DNA from: Hydractinia symbiolongicarpus
Lineage: Eukaryota; Cnidaria; Hydrozoa; Anthoathecata; Hydractiniidae
Reading direction: 5' to 3'
DNA length: 64,000 nucleotides
NCBI RefSeq assembly: GCF_029227915.1
Contig: NC_079882.1
Span: forward strand, 32,170,001-32,234,000
Part shown: piece by piece, positions 51,655-61,700 of the stretch
Numbering within the stretch: position 1 is the first letter of the stretch
How the letters are laid out: each line of letters begins with the position of its first letter
Made by a program: the position numbers and the translations under genes
The notes under the pieces: model-generated
What the model saw: the letters and a program-made list of their open reading frames with translations, nothing else
What the model was told of the DNA's origin: nothing
Database searches by the model: none

Positions 51655-51722
51655 CAGAATTGGATTTTTATCCTAGTTAAATGTTTTTATTTTGTTGTAT
51701 TTCTATGCCATGCCTCCTAAAG
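51635..51722 (+). other. Candidate intron joining ORF1 to ORF2
   Basis: A G|GTATGG donor at 51,635 lies in ORF1 codon 162. An acceptor CCTCCTAAAG ending at 51,722 follows a T-rich stretch (TTTTTATTTTGTTG). Removing these 88 bases joins ORF1 to ORF2 at its residue 5 in frame: the first base of the split codon comes from ORF1 and the codon stays GGA. A second pair, GTATGT at 51,640 with TCCTAG ending at 51,676, would remove 37 bases and also keep frame. Both are predictions by eye without transcript evidence. The 88-bp version has the more normal intron size. Confidence 0.4.
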
Positions 51723-54088
51723 GAAAGTCAAAGGCACAAAACATTAAGTTTTCCCAGTTAGGAAAATATACATCAAACAGAAAAAAAATCAACGATATGG
51801 ATTTGAAAATTTCAAATCAGAGTAACCTAATTGAGGAAAAACAAAAACAATTAGCAGCATTGAGCAGTGAGATAACTTTGATTGAAAGGGATGTTGATAA
51901 GTTAAGAAATAGATTAGCTAGAAAAAGAAAACGTGTTAGACACCTAAACTATGAGTGTAGTAAGAATAGAGTGGACTCTGAAGTCAAATTTAGCATCAGC
52001 AAGGTAACAGCTGAGAGGCGTAGTAAATTCCCATCATCTAGTGATTTAAATAGATCAGCAAAAGATACACGTCGTCTGGAAACATTTGAAGCTTGTTCTG
52101 CCATTCACGGAGGGTCTAAGGAATCTGTTCAGCCGGTTATGTTTGGTATGATTGACACATTGTGTTCGAAAATTCCCTCAAAAATGTTTGCAAAAAGTTT
52201 ATTGAATGCTAAATCATCTGTAGTAAAACAGATAAAGGAAACTACCATCAAAATAGCAAATGAAGAATTTTACAATTCAGAAGATAATAAACTACGTTCT
52301 CTCAATGTTTTTTACAGCCACAATGTCATGGGGAAAGCTAAATACATGGCAATTAGAAAGGCAAATAGAATTTCCCAGAATAAACAGAATTCAGTGGTTA
52401 ATTATATTCAGTATCCTCATTTAGCAACCATTATCAATAACATTGATATAGGAACACTACATGACATACATCCAACTCTAACCTTTGGAGATGAAACAAA
52501 ATCAGTTACAGGAAATTATAGATCGTGTGATGAATTTTTGTTACGATTGGCAAAATTCTATTTAAAAGTGAATCGTCAACGGAGTGACAAACTAAAAACA
52601 TTCAATATGCTTGAAAAAAAAGATTTTGAATCTTTTCTGTTTGTATTTGCTCTTGGTGGGGATGGAGCTCCTATTTGTGGTATGTCATTTTTAGTCTCTT
52701 TTCTTAATGTTGGTAATCGGATATGCAGCAGCTCCGAAAACTTTTTAATTTTTGGTGGTGATACTGAGGAAAATTCTACTGTTGTACGCAATTATGTTCT
52801 CAAGTTGTTGTCGGACGTGAAGTTTTTGGAAAGTCAGGTTTTCACTGTTTATGTTGATGAAGTTGCCTACAAAGTTGAATTTTTATTGGGTGAATTACCT
52901 AACGATATGAAGATGTTGGCTTTTTTGGCTGGGGAACTAACAAATTCAGCCTACTACTTTTCAACGTTCGGAAATGTAAATAAAGATAATTCAGCCAAAT
53001 TTGAATATACATACGGAACCAAGCAAAGTGACAAATGGATGCCCTTCAACTATCACAAACGCATAAGTGATGCCAAAAAGGTTGAAGGTAAAAAAAAAGA
53101 AATCGAAGTTAAATGCAAAGGAAATAGTGCAACGAAACGTAGTAACTTGACATCTTATATATCTAAAGTTTTGAAAGGTAGACAAGAAGAAGTCCCCTTG
53201 GTTGGCCATTATATTGATAAAGCAAAAGGCGAACCTCTTCATCTGAAGAACAATGTCGTCAAAGAGCACTTCATGAAGTTATTCAATCTATGTTTGGCAA
53301 CTGCTCCATTGAATTCCTACAAAGCATTTAAAGATATACCTTCCTCACATGCTTTAATTAAATTTGTTAATTTTATACGTTCAGCAATGGGATGTAATTT
53401 TTTGTCGAAAAAAATTATCCGGTGGTTTAATGAAAGCAGTTCTAAGAATGAAAGTAGTTTCACTTTTCGTTTTCGTGGAAAGGAGAGTAAAGCCTTTCTT
53501 TGTCATTTCCCAGAATTAAATTTACTTATTTTAAATGAATTGAAGAGTGAACAAATGAAAATAAGGCTGCATCAAATCCATTTTCAGTTCATATGTTTGC
53601 GAAAAATTATTTCACTATCAGTACGTGTAGAGAATTTCAATTTGGAACTTTTAAAAGATTTAAAGAAGCAATGTAAACTACTTTTCAAGTCAAGCTGTTG
53701 GTATGATGTAAGCGTCTCACCCAGTTTATGGACTTTATGTAACTGCATACCTTTCCATGCTGAAAGTACTTTGCTGTGCTACGGTTTCGGAATTGGATGT
53801 AATAGTATGGAAGGGCGGGAGCAAAAGCACCAGATGATTGTAAAGTATTCTAACAATACCACTTTCCAATGTCGCTGGCCAAGAATTTTCCGTCACGAGT
53901 ACATACAATTGTTGCATCTGAGAGAAAACGGTTACGATAAGTTGCACTATGTTTCAAGAGGATCTGATTACATACCAGAGAGAGATATGTGTTGTGAACA
54001 TTGCTTGCTGCTTGTTAGAAATAACTTGAAATGCCAACTATGTGAGAGTGCTTTCATGAAAAAGGTTTTTTCTGATTTAGAAATTTAG
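51710..54088 (+). CDS. Transposon ORF2, putative DDE-type transposase, 792 aa
   Basis: The largest ORF of the window, complete to TAG. The frame is open from 51,677, but the first ATG is at 51,710 in a good context (GCCATGC, giving MPPKGKSK), so that start is used. Visible layout: a lysine-rich N terminus; a likely coiled coil at about residues 28-80 ending in a basic cluster RKRKRVRH (71-78); a central region with FALGGDGAP (D318) and GELPNDMKM (D399) followed by a hydrophobic helix-like stretch; a Lys-rich linker (456-470); PFHAE (H683) and CNSMEGREQKHQ (E701/E704); then a C-terminal CxxC-x9-CxxC at C762, C765, C775 and C778. The spacing D318/D399/E701-704 is compatible with an RNase H-fold DDE domain with a large insertion, and the C-terminal cysteines with zinc binding. 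Its place between matched TIRs makes a transposase role likely: binding the ends, cutting and rejoining DNA in the nucleus. The catalytic assignment is inferred, and no named family is recognised. Confidence 0.8.
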   Translation: MPPKGKSKAQNIKFSQLGKYTSNRKKINDMDLKISNQSNLIEEKQKQLAALSSEITLIERDVDKLRNRLARKRKRVRHLNYECSKNRVDSEVKFSISKVTAERRSKFPSSSDLNRSAKDTRRLETFEACSAIHGGSKESVQPVMFGMIDTLCSKIPSKMFAKSLLNAKSSVVKQIKETTIKIANEEFYNSEDNKLRSLNVFYSHNVMGKAKYMAIRKANRISQNKQNSVVNYIQYPHLATIINNIDIGTLHDIHPTLTFGDETKSVTGNYRSCDEFLLRLAKFYLKVNRQRSDKLKTFNMLEKKDFESFLFVFALGGDGAPICGMSFLVSFLNVGNRICSSSENFLIFGGDTEENSTVVRNYVLKLLSDVKFLESQVFTVYVDEVAYKVEFLLGELPNDMKMLAFLAGELTNSAYYFSTFGNVNKDNSAKFEYTYGTKQSDKWMPFNYHKRISDAKKVEGKKKEIEVKCKGNSATKRSNLTSYISKVLKGRQEEVPLVGHYIDKAKGEPLHLKNNVVKEHFMKLFNLCLATAPLNSYKAFKDIPSSHALIKFVNFIRSAMGCNFLSKKIIRWFNESSSKNESSFTFRFRGKESKAFLCHFPELNLLILNELKSEQMKIRLHQIHFQFICLRKIISLSVRVENFNLELLKDLKKQCKLLFKSSCWYDVSVSPSLWTLCNCIPFHAESTLLCYGFGIGCNSMEGREQKHQMIVKYSNNTTFQCRWPRIFRHEYIQLLHLRENGYDKLHYVSRGSDYIPERDMCCEHCLLLVRNNLKCQLCESAFMKKVFSDLEI

Positions 54089-55018
54089 ACACCGTTTTTT
54101 GTTTAAAAGTTCAGTATGTTGATAGTTCGTGTTAGATGTATATTTTCCTTATTTCCTTATTCTGCTATATACTTTTTGTTTGCATAACATTTGCAATGTA
54201 TATTTGTGAATCAGTGAGATAGTGTCTTTCGCAAGAGTATGAATATTAATTTTCCCAATTAGAAAGCTCAAAGAAATCAATTTTTTAATATAAATGTGTG
54301 TGAATTAATGTTTTGTCAGAACATTTGGTACATAAATGTTTACGACGTAATCATATAGAAAGTATGGTGACTATTACAGCATAAAATTTATAATATTTAC
54401 ATCAAAGAATATGTATTTTATACAAATATATTTTATTTTTATGAGCATGGCAATGCCAAATTTTCTCTTGCAAAAGAAAACAAATTCTAGATCATCATCA
54501 TTTTTTTCTGTGAATAGATGTTATAAAACACTAGCTATATGATAGTTTATATTTTATTAAAAAAAAGTTTTCATAGTTCATATGTTTTATTTAAACAGAG
54601 TTGTTGTGTTATTATTTGCTTCATATTGAGATACAATGTGTCACAAAAGTAGTTTTTGTTGTTTGACTGTCCTGTGTGTTCTGGCAGCTAGCTAGCTGTG
54701 CTGCCTCCATCCCATCTTCTTTTTATTTTTTATTATATGCAATAATGAGTAACGGTAGCTACGAAAGCCATAAAATAACAATAATTTATCCATTTTTTAC
54801 TCGTTATATACCAAATCAAAACTTTAAACACTTGCAGCAACCTTTCAGTGTGTTTAGCCAGGTAGCCATTTTTATTTTTCTACAAATCTCTCCATCGCGC
54901 TGCTGTTGTACCTGCTATTGTGAAAACCTAGGTTGCAATTGAAGGAGTGTCGAATTGCGGCGCAAACTCCATGTAACAATCCTTGACAAAATAGCCAGGC
55001 CGTTTGAAAAATACGAGT
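54089..55018 (+). other. Transposon 3' non-coding region
   Basis: About 930 bp of AT-rich DNA between the ORF2 stop and the right end, with no credible gene. No AATAAA polyadenylation signal was found; a variant ATTAAA lies at 54,556-54,561 followed by an A run. An AGCTAGCTAGCT cluster is at 54,686-54,697. G+C rises in the last ~150 bp near the terminus, as it does at the left end. Confidence 0.7.
54686..54697 (+). repeat. AGCTAGCTAGCT cluster (right subterminal)
   Basis: The same palindromic 4-mer repeat seen three times near the left end, here about 355 bp from the right end and inside a GGCAG...CTGCC inverted context (54,683-54,704). Its presence in both subterminal regions and absence from the ORFs hints at a subterminal motif, though microsatellite chance is possible. 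Confidence 0.55.
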
Positions 55019-55051
55019 TAAGCATTTTCACACGGGAAATAGCCCGCCGTG
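55019..55051 (-). repeat. Right terminal inverted repeat
   Basis: Read from the outer end inward on the minus strand, it begins CACGGCGGG (55,043-55,051) and has AAATGCTTA at 55,019-55,027. These are the same two blocks and spacing as the left end. Further inward, a TTTTTCAAACGGCC stretch resembles TTTTTAAAAACGGTC of the left end, but at a different distance (about 39 against 64 bp from the terminus). Confidence 0.88.
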
Positions 55052-55054
55052 CTT
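55052..55054 (+). repeat. Target-site duplication, right (CTT)
   Basis: Second copy of the CTT at 49,717-49,719. The uninterrupted monomer has CTTCTTTT, so one CTT is original and one was gained. A 4-bp reading (CTTC) would leave an unexplained G at the right end, so 3 bp is the simpler solution. Confidence 0.88.
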
Positions 55055-55142
55055 CTTTTATTCAGCGTCTCATCAAAAATGAAAACATTTTTAAAAACTA
55101 CAAGTCTCATGGGCTTTAGCGGTGAAATAATAATTTAAAAAA

Positions 55143-57800
55143 TCGTTCGGGAAATTAGTTTACACCCTGGGTACTTTCTTATTATACTTTTGACTATACG
55201 GGCCGAGTCCGGGATTTACGGGAAATCGCAGGTTTTCGACTGCCGGCGATTAAACTTCTTTTATTCAGCGTCTCATCAAAAATGAAAACATTTTTGAAAA
55301 CTACAAGTCTCATGCGTTTTAGTGGTGAAAATATAATTTAAAAAATCGTTCGGGAAATGAGTTTACTCCCTGGGTACTTTCTTTGTATACTTTTGGTTAT
55401 ACGGGCCGAGTCCAGGGTTTACGGGAAATGGCGGGTTTTCGTTTGCTGGCGATTAAACTTCTTTTATTCAGCGTCTCATCAAAAATGAAAACATTTTTGA
55501 AAACTACAAGTCTCATGCGTTTTAGTGGTGAAAATATAATTTAAAAAATCGTTCGGGAAATGAGTTTAATCCCTGGGTACTTTCTTTGTATACTTTTGAC
55601 TATACGGGCCGAGTCCAGGATTTACGGGAAATCGCAGGTTTTCGTTTGCCGGCGATTAAACTTCTTTTATTCACCGTCTCATCAAAAATGAAAACATTTT
55701 TAAAAACTACAAGTCTCATGCGCTTTAGTGCTGAAAAAATAATTTAAAAAATCGTTCGGGAAATGAGTTTACTCCCTGGGTACTTTCTTTGTATACTTTT
55801 GACTATGCCGGCCGAGTTCGGGGTTTACGGGAAATGGCGGGTTTTCGTTTGCCGGCGATTAAACGTCTTTTATTCAGCGTCTCATCAAAAATGAAAACAT
55901 TCTTGAAAACTACAAGTCTCATGCGTTTTAGTGGTGAAATAATAATTTAAAAAATCGTTTGGGAAATGAGTTTACTCCCTGGGTACTTTCTTTGTATACT
56001 TTTGACTATACGGGCCGAGTCCTGGATTTACGGGAAATCGCAGGTTTTCGTTTGCCGGCGATTAAACTTCTTTTATTCACCGTCTCATCAAAAATGGAAA
56101 CATTTTTAAAAACTACAAGTCTCATGGGCTTTAGTGGTGAAATAATAATTTAAAAAATCGTTCGGGAAATGAGTTTACACCCTGGGTACTTTCTTATTAT
56201 ACTTTTGACTATACGGCCCAAGCCCGGGATTTACGGGAAATCGCAGGTTTTCGACTGCCGGCGATTAAACTTCTTTTATTCAGCGTCTCATCAAAAATGA
56301 AAACATTTTTGAAAACTACAAGTCTCATGCGTTTTAGTGGTGAAAATATAATTTAAAAAATCGTTCGGGAAATGAGTTTAATCCCTGGGTACTTTCTTTG
56401 TATACTTTTGACTATACGGGCCGAGTCCAGGATTTACGGGAAATCGCAGGTTTTCGTTTGCCGGCGATTAAACTTCTTTTATTCACCGTCTCATCAAAAA
56501 TGAAAACATTTTTAAAAACTACAAGTCTTATGCGCTTTAGTGCTGAAAAAATAATTTAAAAAATCGTTCGGGAAATGAGTTTACTCCCTGGGTACTTTCT
56601 TTGTATACTTTTGACTATGCCGGCCGAGTTCGGGGTTTACGGGAAATGGCGGGTTTTCGTTTGCCGGCGATTAAACGTCTTTTATTCAGCGTCTCATCAA
56701 AAATGAAAACATTCTTAAAAACTACAAGTCTCATGCGTTTTAGTGGTGAAATAATAATTTAAAAAATCGTTTGGGAAATGAGTTTACTCCCTGGGTACTT
56801 TCTTTGTATACTTTTGACTATACGGGCCGAGTCCTGGATTTACGGGAAATCGCAGGTTTTCGTTTGCCGGCGATTAAACTTCTTTTATTCACCGTCTCAT
56901 CAAAAATGAAAACATTTTTAAAAACTACAAGTCTCATGCGCTTTAGTGCTGAAAAAATAATTTTAAAAATCGTTCGGGAAATGAGTTTACTCCCTGGGTA
57001 CTTTCTTATTATACTTTTGACTATACGGGCCGAGTCCGGGATTTACGGGAAATCGCAGGTTTTCGACTGCCGGCGATTAAACTTCTTTTATTCAGCGTCT
57101 CATCAAAAATGAAAACATTTTTGAAAACTACAAGTCTCATGCGTTTTAGTGGTGAAAATATAATTCAAAAAATCGTTTGGGAAATGAGTTTACTCCCTGG
57201 GTACTTTCTTATTATACTTTTGACTATACGGGCCGAGTCCGGGATTTACGGGAAATCGCAGGTTTTCGACTGCCGGCGATTAAACTTCTTTTATTCAGCG
57301 TCTCATCAAAAATGAAAACATTTTTGAAAACTACAAGTCTCATGCGTTTTAGTGGTGAAAATATAATTTAAAAAATCGTTTGGGAAATGAGTTTACTCCC
57401 TGGGTACTTTCTTTGTATACTTTTGACTATACGGGCCGAGTCAAGGATTTACGGGAAATTGCAGGTTTTCGTTTGCCGGCGATTAAACTTCTTTTATTCA
57501 CCGTCTCATCAAAAATGAAAACATTTTTAAAAACTACAAGTCTCATGCGCTTTAGTGCTGAAAAAATAATTTAAAGAATCGTTCGGGAAATGAGTTTACT
57601 CCCTGGGTACTTTCTTTGTATACTTTTGACTATGCCGGCCGAGTCCGGGGTTTACGGGAAATGGCGGGTTTTCATTTGCCGGCGATTAAACGTCTTTCGT
57701 TCAGCGTCTCATCAAAAATGAAAACAATTTTGAAAACTACAAGTCTCATGCGTTTTAGTGGTGAAAAAATAATTTAAAAAATCGTTCGGGAAATGAGTTT
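55143..57800 (+). repeat. Tetramer HOR region, right of transposon
   Basis: The W, X, Y and Z monomer types of the 812-bp HOR continue. The first complete monomer after the element is type Z, exactly what should follow the interrupted Y. An 812-bp spacing reappears between W monomers at about 55,957 and 56,769. Order is less regular here: Z monomers are tandemly duplicated at about 56.98-57.37 kb (203-bp shift). Confidence 0.85.
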
Positions 57801-58799
57801 ACTCCCTGGGTACTTTCTTTGTATACTTTTGGTTATACGGGCCGAGTCCAGGGTTTACGGGAAATGGCGGGTTTTCGTTTGCTGGCGATTAAACTTCTTT
57901 TATTCAGCGTCTCATCAAAAATGAAAACATTTTTAAAAACTACAAGTCTCATGGGCTTTAGCGGTGAAATAATAATTTAAAAAATCGTTCGGGAAATGAG
58001 TTTACACCCTGGGTACTTTCTTATTATTCTTTTGACTATACGGACTGAGTCCGGGATTTACGGGAAATCGCAGGTTTTCGACTGCCGGCGATTAAACTTC
58101 TTTTATTCAGCGTCTCATCAAAAATGAAAACATTTTTGAAAACTACAAGTCTCATGCGTTTTAGTGGTGAAAATATAATTTAAAAAATCGTTCGGGAAAT
58201 GAGTTTACTCCCTGGGTACTTTTTTTGTATACTTTTGGTTATACGGGCCGAGTCCAAGGTTTACGGGAAATGGCGGGTTTTCGTTTGCTGGCGATTAAAC
58301 TTCTTTTATTCAGCGTCTCATCAAAAATGAAATCATTTTTGAAAACTACAAGTCTCAGGCGTTTTAGTGGTGAAAATATAATTTGAAAAATCGTTCGGGA
58401 AATGAGTTTAATCCCTGGGTACTTTCTTTGTATACTTTTAACTATACGGTCCGAGTCCGGGATTTACGGGAAGTTGCAGGTTTTCGTTTGCTGGCGATTA
58501 AACTTCTTTTATTCAGCGTCTCATCAAAAATGAAATCATTTTTGAAAACTACAAGTCTCAGGTGTTTTAGTGGTGAAAATATAATTTGAAAAATCGTTCG
58601 GGAAATGAGTTTAATCCCTGGGTACTTTCTTTGTATACTTTTAACTATACGGTCCGAGTCCGGGATTTACGGGAAGTTGCAGGTTTTCGTTTGCTGGCGA
58701 TTAAACTTCTTTTATTCAGCGTCTCATCAAAAATGAAAACATTTTTGAAAAAATACAAGTCTCATGCGTTTTAGTGGTGAAAAAATAATTTAAAAAATC

Positions 58800-61700
58800 G
58801 TTCTGGAAATGAGTTTACTCACAGGGTACTTTCTTTGTATACATTCGAATATACGGGCCAAGCCCGGGATTTACGGGAAATCGCGGGTTTTCGTTTTCCG
58901 GCGATTAAACCTCTTTCATTAAGCGTCTCATCAAAAATGAAAACATTTTTGAAAACTACAAGTCTCATGCGTTTTAGTGGTGAAAAAATAATTTAAAAAA
59001 TCGTTAGGGAAATGAGTTTACTCACTGGGTACTTTCCTTCTATTCTTTTGACTATACGGGCCGAGACCGGGATTTACGGGAAATTGCGGGTTTTCGTTTG
59101 CCGGCGATTAAAATTCTTTTATTCAGCGTCTCATCAAAAATGAAAACATTTTTAAAAACTACAAGTCTCATGGGCTTTAGTGGTGAAATAATAATTTAAA
59201 AAATCGTTTGGGAAATGAGTTTACTCCCTGGGTACTTTCTTTGTATACTTTTGACTATACGGGCCGAGTACGGGATTTACGGGAAATCGCAGGTTTTCGT
59301 TTGCCGTCGATTAAACTTCTTTTATTCAGCGTCTCATCAAAAATGAAAACATTTTTGAAAACTACAAGTCTCATGCGTTTTAGTGGTGAAAAAATAATTT
59401 AAAAAATCGTTCTGGAAATGAGTTTACTCACAGGGTACTTTCTTTGTATACATTCGAATATACGGGCCAAGCCCGGGATTTACGGGAAATCGCGGGTTTT
59501 CGTTTTCCGGCGATTAAACCTCTTTCATTAAGCGTCTCATCAAAAATAAAAACATTTTTGAAAACTACAAGTCTCATGCGTTTTAGTGGTGAAAAAATAC
59601 TTTAAAAAATCGTTAGGGAAATGAGTTTACTCACTGGGTACTTTCCTTCTATTCTTTTGACTATACGGGCCGAGACCGGGATTTACGGGAAATTGCGGGT
59701 TTTCGTTTGCCGGCGATTAAACTTCTTTTATTCAGCGTCTCATCAAAAATGAAAACATTTTTAAAAACTACAAGTCTCATGGGCTTTAGTGGTGAAATAA
59801 TAATTTAAAAAATCGTTTGGGAAATGAGTTTACTCCCTGGGTACTTTCTTTGTATACTTTTGACTATACGGGCCGAGTACGGGATTTACGGGAAATCGCA
59901 GGTTTTCGTTTGCCGTCGATTAAACTTCTTTTATTCAGCGTCTCATCAAAAATGAAAACATTTTTGAAAACTACAAGTCTCATGCGTTTTAGTGGTGAAA
60001 AAATAATTTAAAAAATCGTTCGGGAAATGAGTTTACACCCTGGGTACTTTCTGTGTATACTATTGACTATACGGGCCGAGTCCGGGATTTACGGGAAATC
60101 GCAGGTTTTCGTTTGCCGGCGATTAAAATTCTTTTATTCAGCGTCTCATCAAAAATGAAAACATTTTTAAAAACTACAAGTCTCATGGGCTTTAGCGGTG
60201 AAATAATAATTTAAAAAATCGTTCGGGAAATGAGTTTACACCCTGGGTACTTTCTTATTATTCTTTTGACTATACGGACTGAGTCCGGGATTTACGGGAA
60301 ATCGCAGGTTTTCGACTGCCGGCGATTAAACTTCTTTTATTCAGCGTCTCATCAAAAATGAAAACATTTTTGAAAACTACAAGTCTCATGCGTTTTAGTG
60401 GTGAAAATATAATTTAAAAAATCGTTCGGGAAATGAGTTTACTCCCTGGGTACTTTCTTTGTATACTTTTGACTATGCCGGCCGAGTCCGGGGTTTACGG
60501 GAAATGGCGGGTTTTCGTTTGCCGGCGATTAAACGTCTTTCATTCAGCGTCTCATCAAAAATGAAAACAATTTTGAAAACTACAAGTCTCATGCGTTTTA
60601 GTGGTGAAAAAATAATTTAAAAAATCGTTCGGGAAATGAGTTTACTCCCTGGGTACTTTCTTTGTATACTTTTGGTTATACGGGCCGAGTCCAGGGTTTA
60701 CGGGAAATGGCGGGTTTTCGTTTGCTGGCGATTAAACTTCTTTTATTCAGCGTCTCATCAAAAATGAAAACATTTTTAAAAACTACAAGTCTCATGGGCT
60801 TTAGCGGTGAAATAATAATTTAAAAAATCGTTCGGGAAATGAGTTTACACCCTGGGTACTTTCTTATTATTCTTTTGACTATACGGACTGAGTCCGGGAT
60901 TTACGGGAAATCGCAGGTTTTCGACTGCCGGCGATTAAACTTCTTTTATTCAGCGTCTCATCAAAAATGAAAACATTTTTGAAAACTACAAGTCTCATGC
61001 GTTTTAGTGGTGAAAATATAATTTAAAAAATCGTTCGGGAAATGAGTTTACTCCCTGGGTACTTTTTTTGTATACTTTTGGTTATACGGGCCGAGTCCAA
61101 GGTTTACGGGAAATGGCGGGTTTTCGTTTGCTGGCGATTAAACTTCTTTTATTCAGCGTCTCATCAAAAATGAAATCATTTTTGAAAACTACAAGTCTCA
61201 GGCGTTTTAGTGGTGAAAATATAATTTGAAAAATCGTTCGGGAAATGAGTTTAATCCCTGGGTACTTTCTTTGTATACTTTTAACTATACGGTCCGAGTC
61301 CGGGATTTACGGAAGTTGCAGGTTTTCGTTTGCTGGCGATTAAACTTCTTTTATTCAGCGTCTCATCAAAAATGAAAACATTTTTGAAAAAATACAAGTC
61401 TCATGCGTTTTAGTGGTGAAAAAATAATTTAAAAAATCGTTCTGGAAATGAGTTTACTCACAGGGTACTTTCTTTGTATACATTCGAATATACGGGCCAA
61501 GCCCGGGATTTACGGGAAATCGCGGGTTTTCGTTTTCCGGCGATTAAACCTCTTTCATTAAGCGTCTCATCAAAAATGAAAACATTTTTGAAAACTACAA
61601 GTCTCATGCGTTTTAGTGGTGAAAAAATAATTTAAAAAATCGTTAGGGAAATGAGTTTACTCACTGGGTACTTTCCTTCTATTCTTTTGACTATACGGGC

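Larger units (their letters stand above)
49720..55051 (+). mobile_element. TIR DNA transposon, CACTA/CMC-like, inserted in satellite
   Basis: A 5,332-bp non-satellite segment with exact ends: CACGGCGGG at the left, its reverse complement CCCGCCGTG at the right, and a 3-bp duplication of the host monomer. A second matched block, AAATGCTTA, lies at the same distance (24 bp) from each end. It contains two same-strand ORFs (51,151-51,654 and 51,710-54,088) flanked by AT-rich DNA of about 1.4 kb and 1.0 kb. TIRs beginning with CAC plus a 3-bp duplication are typical of CACTA/EnSpm (CMC) elements, though those usually begin CACTA or CACTG. PIF/Harbinger (TWA target), Zator and Academ also give about 3-bp duplications and cannot be excluded. 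Both ORFs are free of internal stops and the ends are intact, so the element looks full-length and possibly still competent. Class II identity is firm; the superfamily is tentative. Confidence 0.9.

Noticed and set aside
51692-51709. Start of ORF2 at 51,692 (TTG)
   Set aside because: TTG starts are not expected in a eukaryotic nuclear element. The ATG at 51,710 has a good context, and the upstream codons may instead be intron.
52576-53947. Three antisense ORFs of 70-92 codons inside ORF2
   Set aside because: They are shadows of the ORF2 coding strand and have no features of their own.
54676-54942. 88-codon ORF in the transposon 3' region
   Set aside because: It needs a GTG start. The first ATG is 69 bases in, and the peptide is low-complexity and Cys/Phe-rich without a domain.
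56771-57315. Longer array ORFs (113 and 68 codons) spanning two monomers
   Set aside because: They exist only because the usual stop at AATTTAAAAAATC is lost: a one-base change (ATAATTTTAAAAATC near 56,960, ATAATTCAAAAAATC near 57,165) allows read-through. They are repeat artefacts.
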